From the NCBI GenBank assembly GCA_018401465.1, contig JAGYKE010000005.1:62001-126000 (forward strand): 64,000 nt of DNA. Reading direction: 5' to 3'. Below the pieces are notes generated by a model. The model saw only the letters and a program-made list of their open reading frames with translations. It was not told the origin of the DNA and did not search any database. This document shows, in pieces, positions 55,580 through 64,000 of the stretch; position 1 is the first letter of the stretch, and every line of letters starts with the position of its first letter. A program made the position numbers and the translations under genes. Source of the stretch: Aestuariivita sp. Lineage in GTDB: Bacteria; Pseudomonadota; Alphaproteobacteria; Rhodobacterales; Rhodobacteraceae.

Positions 55580-56488
55580 TCACGCCGGGGCAAGGTCGCG
55601 GCGCGCTTCGTCCAGAAGACGCTTGGCTTCCGATCCGTGCAGCTTCGCGATGTCGTCCTGATATTTCAGGATGGCGCCCATCGTGTCGGCGATCACCTCG
55701 GGCGAGAGATTGATGACGTCGAGGGCCAGCAGGCATTTCGCCCAGTCGATGGTTTCGGCCACGCCCGGTTTCTTGAACAGGTCCTCGGTGCGCAGCTTCT
55801 GCACGAAGGCGACGATCTCACGGCTCAGGGTTTCCGAAGCCTCGGGAGCGCGGGCCTGCAGGATCTCGATCTCGCGGTCGAAATTGGGGTAATCGACCCA
55901 GTGATAGAGGCAGCGCCGCTTCAGCGCGTCATGCACTTCGCGCGTGCGGTTCGAGGTGAGGATGACGATGGGCGGCTCGGGGGCCTTGATGGTCCCGAGT
56001 TCGGGGATCGTCACCTGGAAATCGCTCAGCGCCTCGAGGAGGAAGGCCTCGAAAGGTTCGTCCGTGCGGTCAAGTTCGTCGATCAGCAGGACCGGCGCGC
56101 CACCGGGTTGCGGGCGCATCGCCTGCAGTAGCGGGCGTTCGGTCAGGAAATCGGGGCTGAAGAGTTCGCGCTGCAGCATCTCGCGGTCGGCGTTGCCCGC
56201 GGCCTCGGCGGTGCGGATGGCGACCATCTGGGCGGGAAAGTTCCAGTCATAGACCGCGCTCGCCGCGTCAAGCCCTTCGTAGCATTGCAGCCGGATCAGG
56301 CGACGGCCCAGCGCCGCCGCGATGGCCTTGGCGATTTCCGTCTTGCCGACGCCCGCTTCGCCTTCGAGGAAGAGCGGCCTGCCCAGTTTCAGCGCAAGGA
56401 ACGTCACCGTGGCAAGATCGCGACCGCAGACATAGCCCTGGGTGCCCAGCAGGGCCTGCACCGCATCGATCGAGGTAACCTGTGTCAT
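55580..56488 (-). CDS. coxD: MoxR-family AAA+ ATPase (CoxD type)
   Basis: 302 residues from ATG at 56488, with the strong ribosome site GGAGGGGG. Walker A EGEAGVGKTEIAKA, Walker B VLLIDELDRTDEPFE, sensor 1 VILTSNRTREVHDAL, arginine finger RRCLYHWVDYP. CoxD is a chaperone-like ATPase needed to form the active metal site. It is the first gene of the seven-gene minus-strand cox cluster. Divergent glycosyltransferase gene starts 148 bp away. Confidence 0.94.
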   Translation of the reverse strand: MTQVTSIDAVQALLGTQGYVCGRDLATVTFLALKLGRPLFLEGEAGVGKTEIAKAIAAALGRRLIRLQCYEGLDAASAVYDWNFPAQMVAIRTAEAAGNADREMLQRELFSPDFLTERPLLQAMRPQPGGAPVLLIDELDRTDEPFEAFLLEALSDFQVTIPELGTIKAPEPPIVILTSNRTREVHDALKRRCLYHWVDYPNFDREIEILQARAPEASETLSREIVAFVQKLRTEDLFKKPGVAETIDWAKCLLALDVINLSPEVIADTMGAILKYQDDIAKLHGSEAKRLLDEARRDLAPA

Positions 56489-56635
56489 GCCCCCCTCCTT
56501 TTCTGCGGCCAAGAGGACATGCAGGGGGACGAAGGTCAAGCCGGGGCGCATTTGTTGACTGCAGGGCCGCGGCGTGGCATCACTTTGTCAAGAAAACAAA
56601 GGTATCACCGGATCACGGCGAACCGGGGCGAGCAG

Positions 56636-57712
56636 ATGGTACGAGTTGCGGACAGCGTGGGCGCATCCGGAGGTGACGGCTTGACCGTGACCGCGGTGAC
56701 ATGCGTCAAGAATGAAGGACCCTTCCTGCTGGAATGGATCGCCTTCAACCGTGTCATCGGCGTGACCGGGTTCCTGTTCTATTCCAACGACTGCACCGAC
56801 GCGACCGACCGGCTGCTGGACGCGCTGGCCGAAGCGGGCGTGGTCACGCATCTGCCCAACCCCGCCGAGGGGCGCAATTACCAGATGGAAGCGCTGAAGG
56901 ACGCCGCGCGCCATGACATCGTGCGCGACGCCGACTGGGTCTGGATCGCGGATGTGGACGAATTCCTCAACATCCATGTGGGCGATCACACGATCCCCGC
57001 ACTGATCGCGGCCTGCGGCGATCCGCAGGCGATCTCGGTCACGTTCCAGTTCTTCGCCAATGACGGGATCGAGACCTACGAAGACCGCCCAGTGATCGAC
57101 CAATTCACCCGCAGCCACAATCCTGACCTGTGGTGCGGCGAGACCGCGATCGAGGTCAAGTCGCTGGTGCGCCGCGATTTTCCCTTACAATACTACGGCG
57201 CGCACCGGCCCTTCTTCAAGAAGACGCTGGCCCCGCGCAAGCGCCCGGTCTGGACCGACGGATCGGGGCGCCCAGTACAGCACCGCTTTCTGGTCGCGGC
57301 CAATCCGCGCCGCATCCGGCGCTTTCCGGCGAAGGGCGCACGCGACTTCGCGACGTTGAACCATTACGCGCTGCGCTCACTCGACAGTTACCTCGTCAAG
57401 AACGACCGCGGCGACGTGAACCGCGAAAACCGCGCCTTCGACGACACCTATTGGCGCGAACGCAACGATCCGGCATGGCAGGATCTGTCGATCCGCCGCT
57501 ACCTGCCCGCGCTGACGGAGGAGATCGCGCGCCTCAAGGCGCTGCCCGGGGTGGGCGATCTGCATGACGAGGCGGTGCGCCTGCACCGCGCGCGGCGCGA
57601 CGCACTGCTGCAGCAGCCCGACTACCGCGCCATGCGCGACCAGCTGCGCGCCGCCCCGACCCTGCCCCCCCAGGAAGAGGCGCTGATCCGCGATCTGGGT
57701 CTGGTGACATGA
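56636..57712 (+). CDS. Glycosyltransferase, Glyco_tranf_2_4 type (first gene of the GT/sulfotransferase block)
   Basis: 358 residues from the ATG at 56636. The nucleotide-sugar domain opens VTAVTCVKNEGPFLLEWIAF, has FYSNDCTDATDRLLDALAEA and the metal site ADVDEFLNIHVGD. The C-terminal half contains HRPFFKKTLAPRKRPVW, NHYALRSLDSYLVKNDRGDV and a helical tail. No membrane helix. The next gene overlaps by four bases. A candidate promoter -35 TTGACT lies at 56555-56560, with only a weak -10 (CATCAC, 56578-56583). Target glycan unknown. In-frame extension upstream of 56636 runs antisense to coxD and is rejected. Confidence 0.88.
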   Translation: MVRVADSVGASGGDGLTVTAVTCVKNEGPFLLEWIAFNRVIGVTGFLFYSNDCTDATDRLLDALAEAGVVTHLPNPAEGRNYQMEALKDAARHDIVRDADWVWIADVDEFLNIHVGDHTIPALIAACGDPQAISVTFQFFANDGIETYEDRPVIDQFTRSHNPDLWCGETAIEVKSLVRRDFPLQYYGAHRPFFKKTLAPRKRPVWTDGSGRPVQHRFLVAANPRRIRRFPAKGARDFATLNHYALRSLDSYLVKNDRGDVNRENRAFDDTYWRERNDPAWQDLSIRRYLPALTEEIARLKALPGVGDLHDEAVRLHRARRDALLQQPDYRAMRDQLRAAPTLPPQEEALIRDLGLVT

Positions 57713-58347
57713 GCCTGCGGGTCATCAACCTCGGGCTCCCTAAGTCAGGCACCACCACACTGGCGCGCGCGCTGCGCCGCGCGGGGCTTGCCACCGCCGA
57801 TCACCGCATCCGCGGCGCGCAGACCGACGATGCGGCGCTGCGCGGCGCCTATGTGGGCGATCTGATCTATCGCGGCCTCTTTGATGTCGGCGATCCGCTG
57901 ACGCATCTGCAGGGCTTCGCCGCGATTTCCGAGATGAGCGTCCTGCGCGAGGGCCGCTCGCTCTGGCCGCAGACGGATTTCGCGGTGATCACCGCGATCC
58001 GCGATCTTCACCCCGACGCGCGTTTCGTCGCCACCCGGCGCGACGCCTTCGCCATGTCGCAGTCGATGCTCGCCTGGTCGAACATGGGCGACCGGCTGCA
58101 CAAGGCCGACATTCCCGGCCTGCCCGCGGGCTTCGGCGACACGACACGTGCGCGCATGACCTGGATCGAGGCGCACCACGCCCATCTGCGCGCGGTCTTC
58201 GCGGGCGATGCGCGGTTCCTTGAGGTCGACATCGCGGCGGCGGATGCGCGCGACCGCCTTGCCGGGTTTCTGGGCCGTGACCTGCCTTGGTGGGGACGCA
58301 GCAACGCCAATCCGCTGACCGGTATGCCGCAGCGGGGCGCGGCATGA
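57709..58347 (+). CDS. Sulfotransferase-family protein, 212 residues
   Basis: ATGA overlap with the glycosyltransferase. The PAPS 5'-loop is VINLGLPKSGTTTLARALRR at the very N-terminus, and a 3'-phosphate motif FVATRRDAFAMSQSMLAWSN lies near residue 105. Short for the family but with both cofactor motifs. It should transfer sulfate, perhaps to the glycan built by its neighbours; this is inferred. The last four bases overlap the next gene. No signal or membrane segment. Confidence 0.82.
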   Translation: MSLRVINLGLPKSGTTTLARALRRAGLATADHRIRGAQTDDAALRGAYVGDLIYRGLFDVGDPLTHLQGFAAISEMSVLREGRSLWPQTDFAVITAIRDLHPDARFVATRRDAFAMSQSMLAWSNMGDRLHKADIPGLPAGFGDTTRARMTWIEAHHAHLRAVFAGDARFLEVDIAAADARDRLAGFLGRDLPWWGRSNANPLTGMPQRGAA

Positions 58348-60683
58348 AGATCGTCGTCCATATCGGCCTGCCCGAATGCGGCGCGGGGCGGCTGCAGCAG
58401 GTGCTGGCGGACAAGCGCGAACAGGTCGAAGGCAAGGGCATCCTCTTTCCCCGGTCGCCGGGCGGCACGAACCACACGCGGCTTTTCATGGCGGTGAGCG
58501 ATCCCGACCAAATCGATCCGCTGCGGTTCAACCGGGGCTTCGTTGACCCCGCGGCGCAGACGGGGCTTTACGACGCGCTGCGCGCCGATCTTGACCGGGA
58601 CATCGCCCGCGCGGCACCCCGGACCCTGATCCTGTCGGCGCCGCAACTGGGCGGCGCGCTGCATCGCGCCTCCGAGCTTGCCCGCCTGCGCGATCTGCTG
58701 GCGGGCTTTTCCGACGATATCCGCATCGTCGCCCATGTGGACGAACCTGCCCGGCTGCTGGCCCGGGTGTATGCCGCGCAGGTGATGAAGGGACGCGCCC
58801 TGCCCCTGTCGGCCGAGATCGCGCTGGCAGATGCGCCCGACTGGTGGGACGGCGCGCTGGCCCATGTGCCCGCGACCGACCCGCAGGCGGGCATCTTCAA
58901 AGAAACCCAGGCACCGCCCTTCTGGCTCGATTACGTCGCACTTGTCGCGCGGTGGGAGGCGGTCTTCGGGACAGGTCGCGTTGCCTTGCGCGCCTTCGAC
59001 GCCGATCTCTTCGCAGGCCCCGGCGTGACCGAGGAAATCCGCGCCGCCTTCGGCATCGACGACCAGATCGGCCGGGCAGATGCCGCGCCGGACCCCGACC
59101 AGCCATCCGCCGCATGGCTGGCGCGGGCGCGGGCGATGAACGACGTATTTCTGCAGATCCTGCGGCCGCGCAAACGCGTGCTGCCCCGCATGCTCTGGCG
59201 CGGGTTCCTGCAGGAGATTGCGGTCGGCGGCGCGCCCCTTGACCCGGGCAGCCTGTCGGCCATCAGCCGCCGCTTTGCCGCGCAGAACGCGGCGCTGGCG
59301 CAGGCGCATGGCCTGCCCTCAGGTCTGTTGACCCCGCCCGACCCGGCACCGGACTGGGCCGAGGCCGATCCGACCCTTGGCTTCCGGCCAACGCAATACC
59401 TTCTGGGTTTCATGTGGCGCATCGACCGCGCCACGCAAGACCATGCAAAGGCACAGAAAACGGAAGCCGACGCGCCGCTGGCGAAACCGTCGAAAGACAA
59501 CACTGCCGCCGGCCACCCGATCCTGCCGCCCTTGGCCCTGCAGAAGCTGCAGACGCTGTCGCGGTCGCCCTTCGCGCCCCACAACCGCATCGGCGCGGTG
59601 AACGAGGAAGAGTTGGCCGCCGCCTATGCGCCCGCGCCGCCCCGCGCCCTGCCACCGGGGTCGACCGGCAACGTCATCGTCGCCTGCATGAAGAACGAAG
59701 CGCCCTACATCCTTGAATGGATCGCGCATCACCGGGCCATCGGGATCGATCATTTCCTGATCTACACCAATGATTGCAGCGACGGCACCGACGCGATCCT
59801 TTCCCGGCTCGATGCGCTGGGGATCGTCCATCACCGCAACAACGACGCGTGGAAGGGCAAGTCGCCCCAGCAGCACGCGCTGAACCACGCGATGAAGGAA
59901 AGCGTGGTGCGGCAGGCCGACTGGATCATCCATATCGACGTGGACGAATTCATCAACGTGCGCTGCGGCAACGGCACGCTGGACGATTTCTTCGCCCGCG
60001 TGCCGGGGGCCACCAATGTCGCGATGACCTGGCGGCTGTTCGGGCATAACGGCATCACCGATCTGGCCGATGATCTGGTCATTGACCAGTTCGACACCTG
60101 CGCGCCGAAATACTGCCCCAAGCCGCACACCGCCTGGGGTTTCAAGACGATGTTCCGCAACATCGGCGCCTATTCCAAGCTGAGCTGCCACCGTCCGAAC
60201 AAGCTCGACCCGGCGCTGTCGGAACAGGTGCGCTGGGTCAACGGGTCGGGTCAGGACATGACGGCCGAGGCCGCACAGAAGGGCTGGCGCAGTTCCAAGA
60301 AATCCATCGGCTATGACCTGCTGCAACTGAACCACTACGCGCTGCGGTCGGCCGAAAGCTTCCTTGTCAAACGGCAGCGGGGCCGCGCGCTGCATGTGGA
60401 CCGGTCGATCGGGCTCAACTACTGGATCCGCATGGACTGGTCGGTGCACCGCGACATCACGATCAAGCGCAACATCCCGCGCCTGCGCGCCGAACGCGAC
60501 CACCTGCTGGCCGACGCGGACCTTGCCCGCCTGCACGCGGAAGGCTTTGCCTGGCACAAGGCCAAGGCGGCCGAGCTTCACGGCATCCCCGAATTCCGCG
60601 AGTTGTACGACGAAGCGCTCCGCATGCGCCTGACCGAGGCCGAGCGCGTGGCCTATGCCCTCGCCCTCGATCTCGAGACCTGA
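58344..60683 (+). CDS. Fusion of a sulfotransferase-like domain and a Glyco_tranf_2_4 domain
   Basis: 779 residues from ATG at 58344. Residues 1-about 330 start MKIVVHIGLPECGAGRLQQV, a degenerate PAPS-loop (Gly-Pro/Leu-Pro-x-x-Gly) as in distant sulfotransferase-like proteins; SGT is replaced by CGAGR. A Pro/Ala/Lys-rich linker (about 390-440) follows. Residues 443-760 are a complete glycosyltransferase: VIVACMKNEAPYILEWIAHH, IYTNDCSDGTDAILSRL and IDVDEFINVRCGNG. The domain pair mirrors the two separate genes just upstream. Whether the N-domain still binds PAPS is uncertain. Coupled to its neighbours by overlap (ATGA) and a 9-bp gap. Confidence 0.85.
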   Translation: MKIVVHIGLPECGAGRLQQVLADKREQVEGKGILFPRSPGGTNHTRLFMAVSDPDQIDPLRFNRGFVDPAAQTGLYDALRADLDRDIARAAPRTLILSAPQLGGALHRASELARLRDLLAGFSDDIRIVAHVDEPARLLARVYAAQVMKGRALPLSAEIALADAPDWWDGALAHVPATDPQAGIFKETQAPPFWLDYVALVARWEAVFGTGRVALRAFDADLFAGPGVTEEIRAAFGIDDQIGRADAAPDPDQPSAAWLARARAMNDVFLQILRPRKRVLPRMLWRGFLQEIAVGGAPLDPGSLSAISRRFAAQNAALAQAHGLPSGLLTPPDPAPDWAEADPTLGFRPTQYLLGFMWRIDRATQDHAKAQKTEADAPLAKPSKDNTAAGHPILPPLALQKLQTLSRSPFAPHNRIGAVNEEELAAAYAPAPPRALPPGSTGNVIVACMKNEAPYILEWIAHHRAIGIDHFLIYTNDCSDGTDAILSRLDALGIVHHRNNDAWKGKSPQQHALNHAMKESVVRQADWIIHIDVDEFINVRCGNGTLDDFFARVPGATNVAMTWRLFGHNGITDLADDLVIDQFDTCAPKYCPKPHTAWGFKTMFRNIGAYSKLSCHRPNKLDPALSEQVRWVNGSGQDMTAEAAQKGWRSSKKSIGYDLLQLNHYALRSAESFLVKRQRGRALHVDRSIGLNYWIRMDWSVHRDITIKRNIPRLRAERDHLLADADLARLHAEGFAWHKAKAAELHGIPEFRELYDEALRMRLTEAERVAYALALDLET

Positions 60684-60692
60684 GGCGGCGCG

Positions 60693-61748
60693 GTGAACAT
60701 CCTTGCCATCATCACGTTGCGCAACGAAGGCGCGTTCGTGCTGGAATGGCTGGCGCACCACCTCGCCACCGGGGTGGACCATGTTCTGGCCTTCACCAAC
60801 GATTGCGACGACGGGACCGACGCGATGCTCGACCGGCTGGCGCAGATGGGCCACGTCACCCATCTGCACAACGACGGCCCCTATGACAAGCGCGGCATCC
60901 AGTTCACCGCGCTCAAGATCGCCGAAACCCATGAAAGGGTGCGCGCGGCGGACTGGCTTTTGCCGCTCGACATCGACGAATTCGTGAATGTCCATGTGGG
61001 CGACCGCACGCTTTCCGCGCTGATGGCGGCGCTGCCGCAGGCCAGCGCGATCACGCTGACATGGCGGCTGTTCGGCAATGCCGATCAGGTGCGCTTCACC
61101 GATCGCCCGGTCACCAAGACCTTCACCCGCGCGGCCCCCGTCGACATGCCCTGGCCCTGGCGCGCGGCGATGTTCAAGACGCTTTACCGCAACGACGGCA
61201 CCTACCGCAAACTCGGCGTCCACCGCCCGCGCGACCCCGACCGCGCACGGCTGGACGCGGCGCGCTGGTTCGACGGCGAAGGGCGCGCCTTGTCCGACCA
61301 GTTCAAGACGCGGCGCATCTTTTCGAATTTCGGGCAGTCGAACGTGAAGCTGGTCCAGCTCAACCATTACGCGCTGGGGGCGATGGAAAGCTTCGTGATG
61401 AAGGCCGCGCGCGGGCGCGCGGTGCATTCCGACCAGATGCTGGGGCTTGATTACTGGATCGAACGCAACTTCAACACCGACACCGACGACACGATCCTGC
61501 AGATGGCGCCGCGCAGCACGCCCATTCTGGAAGACCTGAAAGCAGACCCCGTGCTGGGCGATCTGCACGCCCGCGCCGTCGCATGGCGCCTGCACCGGTT
61601 CGAGGCGCTTTTGCTCGAGGAACCCTACCGCGCGCTTTTCGCGCGGCTTCTCATGGCGCAGCCGTCTCGCCCCATCGGCGTGCCCGTGGCGCGTATCCTG
61701 TCGCATTACGCCCAGCGCGGCCGACAGGCCGACAGCGACTTCGAATGA
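60693..61748 (+). CDS. Glycosyltransferase, Glyco_tranf_2_4 type (GTG start)
   Basis: 351 residues from GTG at 60693, with GAGG seven bases upstream. Starts MNILAIITLRNEGAFVLEWL; FTNDCDDGTDAMLDRLAQMG and LDIDEFVNVHVGDRTLSAL give donor and metal sites. Close relative of the 56.6-kb and fusion-protein domains (same HHLATGVDHV, LNHYALGAMESF elements), so the three look like paralogues from tandem duplication. Nine bases separate it from the fusion gene. Cytoplasmic; acceptor unknown. Confidence 0.87.
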   Translation: MNILAIITLRNEGAFVLEWLAHHLATGVDHVLAFTNDCDDGTDAMLDRLAQMGHVTHLHNDGPYDKRGIQFTALKIAETHERVRAADWLLPLDIDEFVNVHVGDRTLSALMAALPQASAITLTWRLFGNADQVRFTDRPVTKTFTRAAPVDMPWPWRAAMFKTLYRNDGTYRKLGVHRPRDPDRARLDAARWFDGEGRALSDQFKTRRIFSNFGQSNVKLVQLNHYALGAMESFVMKAARGRAVHSDQMLGLDYWIERNFNTDTDDTILQMAPRSTPILEDLKADPVLGDLHARAVAWRLHRFEALLLEEPYRALFARLLMAQPSRPIGVPVARILSHYAQRGRQADSDFE

Positions 61749-61862
61749 GTGCAAAGCTCCGAAACCGGCACGCTTTCTTCGCATTTTCGCCCCAATCCGC
61801 GCCTAGAACTTGCCAAAGCCACCGACCCGGAAGACGGTCGGAGCGATGAGGACGAAGATCGG

Positions 61863-62822
61863 ATGCAAGACGCCCCCAACAGCCTGAACACGTCTCTCGC
61901 GGATCTGGACAAGGCCGCGTGGAAGGCAGGACTGACCGAGATCGCGGAAGATTGCGGCATGTTCCAGCCGCTGGGTCCGCACCATTTCGCCACCTTCGTG
62001 GACGAAGGCGACACGCTTCTGGTCACCTTCGAAACCGTGGCCGGGATCAGATCGCTGTCAGACGACGCGCTGCCCTTGGGCTTCGAACTGGTGCGCCGCA
62101 AGGGCTGGTCGCATCTGTGCATCATCTCGGACGGCGACACCTGGTTCCGCGACCCGCTGCTCTATGGCTTCTTCGACCGCCTGATCGATGACGGCTTCTT
62201 CGAGGATTTCGACCGCGTGGTCTTCTATGGAGCCGGGCCCTGCGCCTATGCCGCGGCGGCCTATTCCGTCGCCTCGCCCGGTGCCACGGTTCTGGCGATC
62301 CAGCCGCAGGCGACGCTCGATCCCCGGATGACGGAATGGGACAACCGTTTCCCCGAGATGCGGCGCGTGTCGTTCACCGACCGCTACGGATATGCGCCCG
62401 ACATGCTCGAACCCGCGGCCCAGGCCTTTGTGCTTTATGATCCGCGCGTGCAGCTTGATGCGATGCACGCGACGCTGTTTCAGGCGCGCAACGTGACGCG
62501 GCTGCGACTGTGGCACATGGGCGAGGCGCTGCAGACCAACCTCATCGAGATGAAGCTTCTTGTGCCCCTCATCGCGGCAGCGGGCGCGGGCAAACTGACC
62601 GCGGCGGGCTTTCACCGCGTCTGGCGCAAGCGGCGCGACTACCGCCCCTATCTGCAGAACCTCCTGCAGCACCTCGCCCGGACCGAACGGGACTATCTGC
62701 AGGCGCTCTTGTGCCGCAACGTGACCCACCGCATGCATGCGCCGAAATTCCAGCGCTTTCTGGACCGGCTGGAACGGCGCGCGGAACACGGCGAGACCCT
62801 CCTGCCAGCCATGGACTCCTGA
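61863..62822 (+). CDS. Conserved-looking protein of unknown function after the GT block
   Basis: 319 residues from ATG at 61863 (GAGG ten bases upstream); a GTG at 61749 would add a low-complexity tail. I do not recognise a certain family. The segment [20 protein letters not shown], then [20 protein letters not shown], looks like an alpha/beta-hydrolase-type elbow region in which Gly-x-Gly-x-Cys-Ala replaces the nucleophile, and [18 protein letters not shown] follows. The C-terminal third is helical and basic. It follows the glycosyltransferases at 114 bp and precedes pyrC; association with the glycan block is inferred from strand and spacing. Confidence 0.65.
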   Translation: MQDAPNSLNTSLADLDKAAWKAGLTEIAEDCGMFQPLGPHHFATFVDEGDTLLVTFETVAGIRSLSDDALPLGFELVRRKGWSHLCIISDGDTWFRDPLLYGFFDRLIDDGFFEDFDRVVFYGAGPCAYAAAAYSVASPGATVLAIQPQATLDPRMTEWDNRFPEMRRVSFTDRYGYAPDMLEPAAQAFVLYDPRVQLDAMHATLFQARNVTRLRLWHMGEALQTNLIEMKLLVPLIAAAGAGKLTAAGFHRVWRKRRDYRPYLQNLLQHLARTERDYLQALLCRNVTHRMHAPKFQRFLDRLERRAEHGETLLPAMDS

Positions 62823-62871
62823 CCGCTTTCCCTCTGGCCCACTGCCCCGGCGCCGTGCTAGCCCATGCGCC

Positions 62872-63909
62872 ATGAGCACGACACTGACCCTCCGCCGCCC
62901 CGACGACTGGCACCTTCACCTGCGCGACGGCGCGATGCTGAAGGCCGTCCTTCCGGAAACAGCCCGCCATTTCGCCCGCGCGATCATCATGCCGAACCTT
63001 GTGCCGCCGGTGGTCACCGGCGCGCAGGCGGCCGCGTATCGCGACCGGATCATGGCCGCCCTGCCCGACGGTATGGCGTTCCGCCCGCTGATGACGCTCT
63101 ACATGACCGAGGACACCAACCCGGACGATGTCGCCGCCGCCCATGCCTCGGGCCTCGTAACGGCGGTCAAGCTCTATCCTGCGGGGGCGACGACCAATTC
63201 CGCCTCGGGCGTGCGTGACTTTGCGAAGGTGCAGCGCGTGCTCGACCGGATGGCGGAGATCGGCATGCCGCTATGCGTCCATGGCGAGGTGACGAACCAC
63301 GACGTCGACATCTTCGACCGCGAAGCCGTCTTCATCGACCGCGTACTCGACCCGATGCGGCGGCGCACGCCGGGCCTGCGCGTCGTGATGGAACACGTGA
63401 CGACGCGCGACGGGGTGCAGTATGCGCAGGCGGGCGGCCCGGATCTGGGTGCCACGATCACCACGCATCACCTGATCATCAACCGCAACCACATCCTCGC
63501 CGGCGGCATCCGGCCGCATTACTACTGCCTGCCCGTGGCCAAGCGCGAGGAACACCGCCTTGCCCTGCGCGCTGCCGTCACCTCGGGCGACCCGACCTTC
63601 TTTCTGGGCACCGACAGCGCGCCGCATGTGGACGCGCTCAAGGAACATTCCTGCGGCTGCGCGGGCTGTTTCACCGCGACCAACACGATGTCGATCCTTG
63701 CGGAAGTCTTCGAGCAGGAGGGCGCGCTCGACCGGCTGGAAAGCTTTGCCTCGCTGCATGGACCTGCCTTCTACCGCCTGCCCCCGAACGAAGACCACAT
63801 TACGCTACAGAAAGGCGCCCCGGTCGCCTATCCGGCCAGGATCGACACCGGAGACGGCCCCGTCACCGTCTTCGACCCGCTGATGCCGCTGCACTGGCGC
63901 GTGGCCTGA
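62872..63909 (+). CDS. pyrC: Dihydroorotase
   Basis: Pyrimidine synthesis, ring closure of carbamoyl-aspartate. 345 residues from ATG at 62872, the type II size. The HxH zinc pair is in [17 protein letters not shown], the carbamylated Lys in [17 protein letters not shown], further ligands in CVHGEV and [12 protein letters not shown], and the catalytic Asp in [14 protein letters not shown]. Longer frames start inside the preceding gene. pyrE begins 53 bases downstream, so the two are probably cotranscribed. Confidence 0.96.
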   Translation: MSTTLTLRRPDDWHLHLRDGAMLKAVLPETARHFARAIIMPNLVPPVVTGAQAAAYRDRIMAALPDGMAFRPLMTLYMTEDTNPDDVAAAHASGLVTAVKLYPAGATTNSASGVRDFAKVQRVLDRMAEIGMPLCVHGEVTNHDVDIFDREAVFIDRVLDPMRRRTPGLRVVMEHVTTRDGVQYAQAGGPDLGATITTHHLIINRNHILAGGIRPHYYCLPVAKREEHRLALRAAVTSGDPTFFLGTDSAPHVDALKEHSCGCAGCFTATNTMSILAEVFEQEGALDRLESFASLHGPAFYRLPPNEDHITLQKGAPVAYPARIDTGDGPVTVFDPLMPLHWRVA

Positions 63910-63961
63910 TCTTCTTCCCGTACCAAATACGCATCTCCGCCGCTGCCAGAAGGACCGCCCG

Positions 63962-64000
63962 ATGATTCCCGCAAGCTTCCCCCCCAAGGACGAAATCGCC
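63962..64000 (+). CDS. pyrE: Orotate phosphoribosyltransferase, N-terminal fragment
   Basis: Only 13 codons before the right edge: MIPASFPPKDEIA, the usual opening of PyrE in this lineage. GAAGGA lies seven bases upstream. Placement directly after pyrC agrees. Assigned on the short peptide plus context. Confidence 0.7.
   Translation, partial: MIPASFPPKDEIA

Noticed and set aside
61749-61862. GTG start giving a 38-residue longer version of the unknown protein after the GT block
   Set aside because: The added part is low-complexity and acidic, and the ATG at 61863 has an acceptable ribosome site.

Overview
The window is GC-rich chromosomal DNA from an alphaproteobacterium, most likely of the order Rhodobacterales (Roseobacter/Rhodobacter/Paracoccus relatives). 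The grounds are a 407-residue hemA of the C4 (ALA synthase) pathway with a GTG start and an FNR box upstream, an ilvIH pair behind a leader-peptide attenuator, the sulfite-assimilation operon layout cysG-DUF2849-cysI-cysH-DUF934 followed by fpr, a form II cox (molybdenum hydroxylase) cluster, and a coding style with abundant ATGA start/stop overlaps. No photosynthesis genes, phage genes, transposases or CRISPR arrays are seen.

Layout. 1-2443: TRAP transporter (dctM partial, dctQ, solute-binding protein), minus strand. 2793-5320: ilvI-ilvH with promoter, leader peptide and attenuator. 5338-8994: small hypothetical protein, XRE regulator, Rieske oxygenase with a coupled 81-residue protein, DUF2189 membrane protein. 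8999-15563: amidase, prfB, mrcA (PBP1A), amiC. 15614-22753: aminotransferase, divergent M48 protease-TPR and DsbA-like protein, then ispG, a RodZ-like protein and hemA. 22983-28525: M20 dipeptidase, MFS and EamA transporters, haloacetate-dehalogenase-like hydrolase, glycosyltransferase. 28640-32079: sulfotransferase-like gene, two identical tRNA-Asp, pirin, tRNA-Val(TAC), MaoC-like hydratase, phosphatase, tRNA-Val(CAC). 32098-40000: HU-like protein with a Thr/Lys/Ala tail, lon, tgt, Fe-S assembly genes (DUF59, sufA), a 44-residue membrane protein, TfoX-like protein, tpiA, Lrp regulator.

40075-45509 is the sulfate-assimilation operon: siroheme synthase, sulfite reductase, APS reductase and two family-of-unknown-function partners, then ferredoxin-NADP reductase under what looks like its own FNR-type promoter. 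45574-46932 holds a membrane-anchored EAAAA-repeat protein and infC, which begins with ATA. 47099-48189 encodes a Tat-exported intradiol-fold protein and a ferric-reductase-like heme membrane protein. 48197-56488 is a seven-gene minus-strand cox cluster (coxD, coxE, xdhC, molybdopterin-binding protein, coxS, coxL, coxM).

56636-62822 is the most unusual block: three genes with Glyco_tranf_2_4-type domains and a small sulfotransferase, including a 779-residue protein that looks like a sulfotransferase-like region fused to a glycosyltransferase, packed with ATGA overlaps and followed by a gene of unknown function. pyrC and the start of pyrE close the window.

Non-coding structure stands out. There are four tandem hairpins sharing a GACGC loop between the convergent dsbA-like and ispG genes, four copies of a hairpin-plus-CCCCGGGATATTT intergenic repeat, the ilv attenuator, and a 45-bp exact tandem repeat and an (ACC)8 tract inside coding regions. 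Similarity statements rest on recognition of family motifs; no database search was run.
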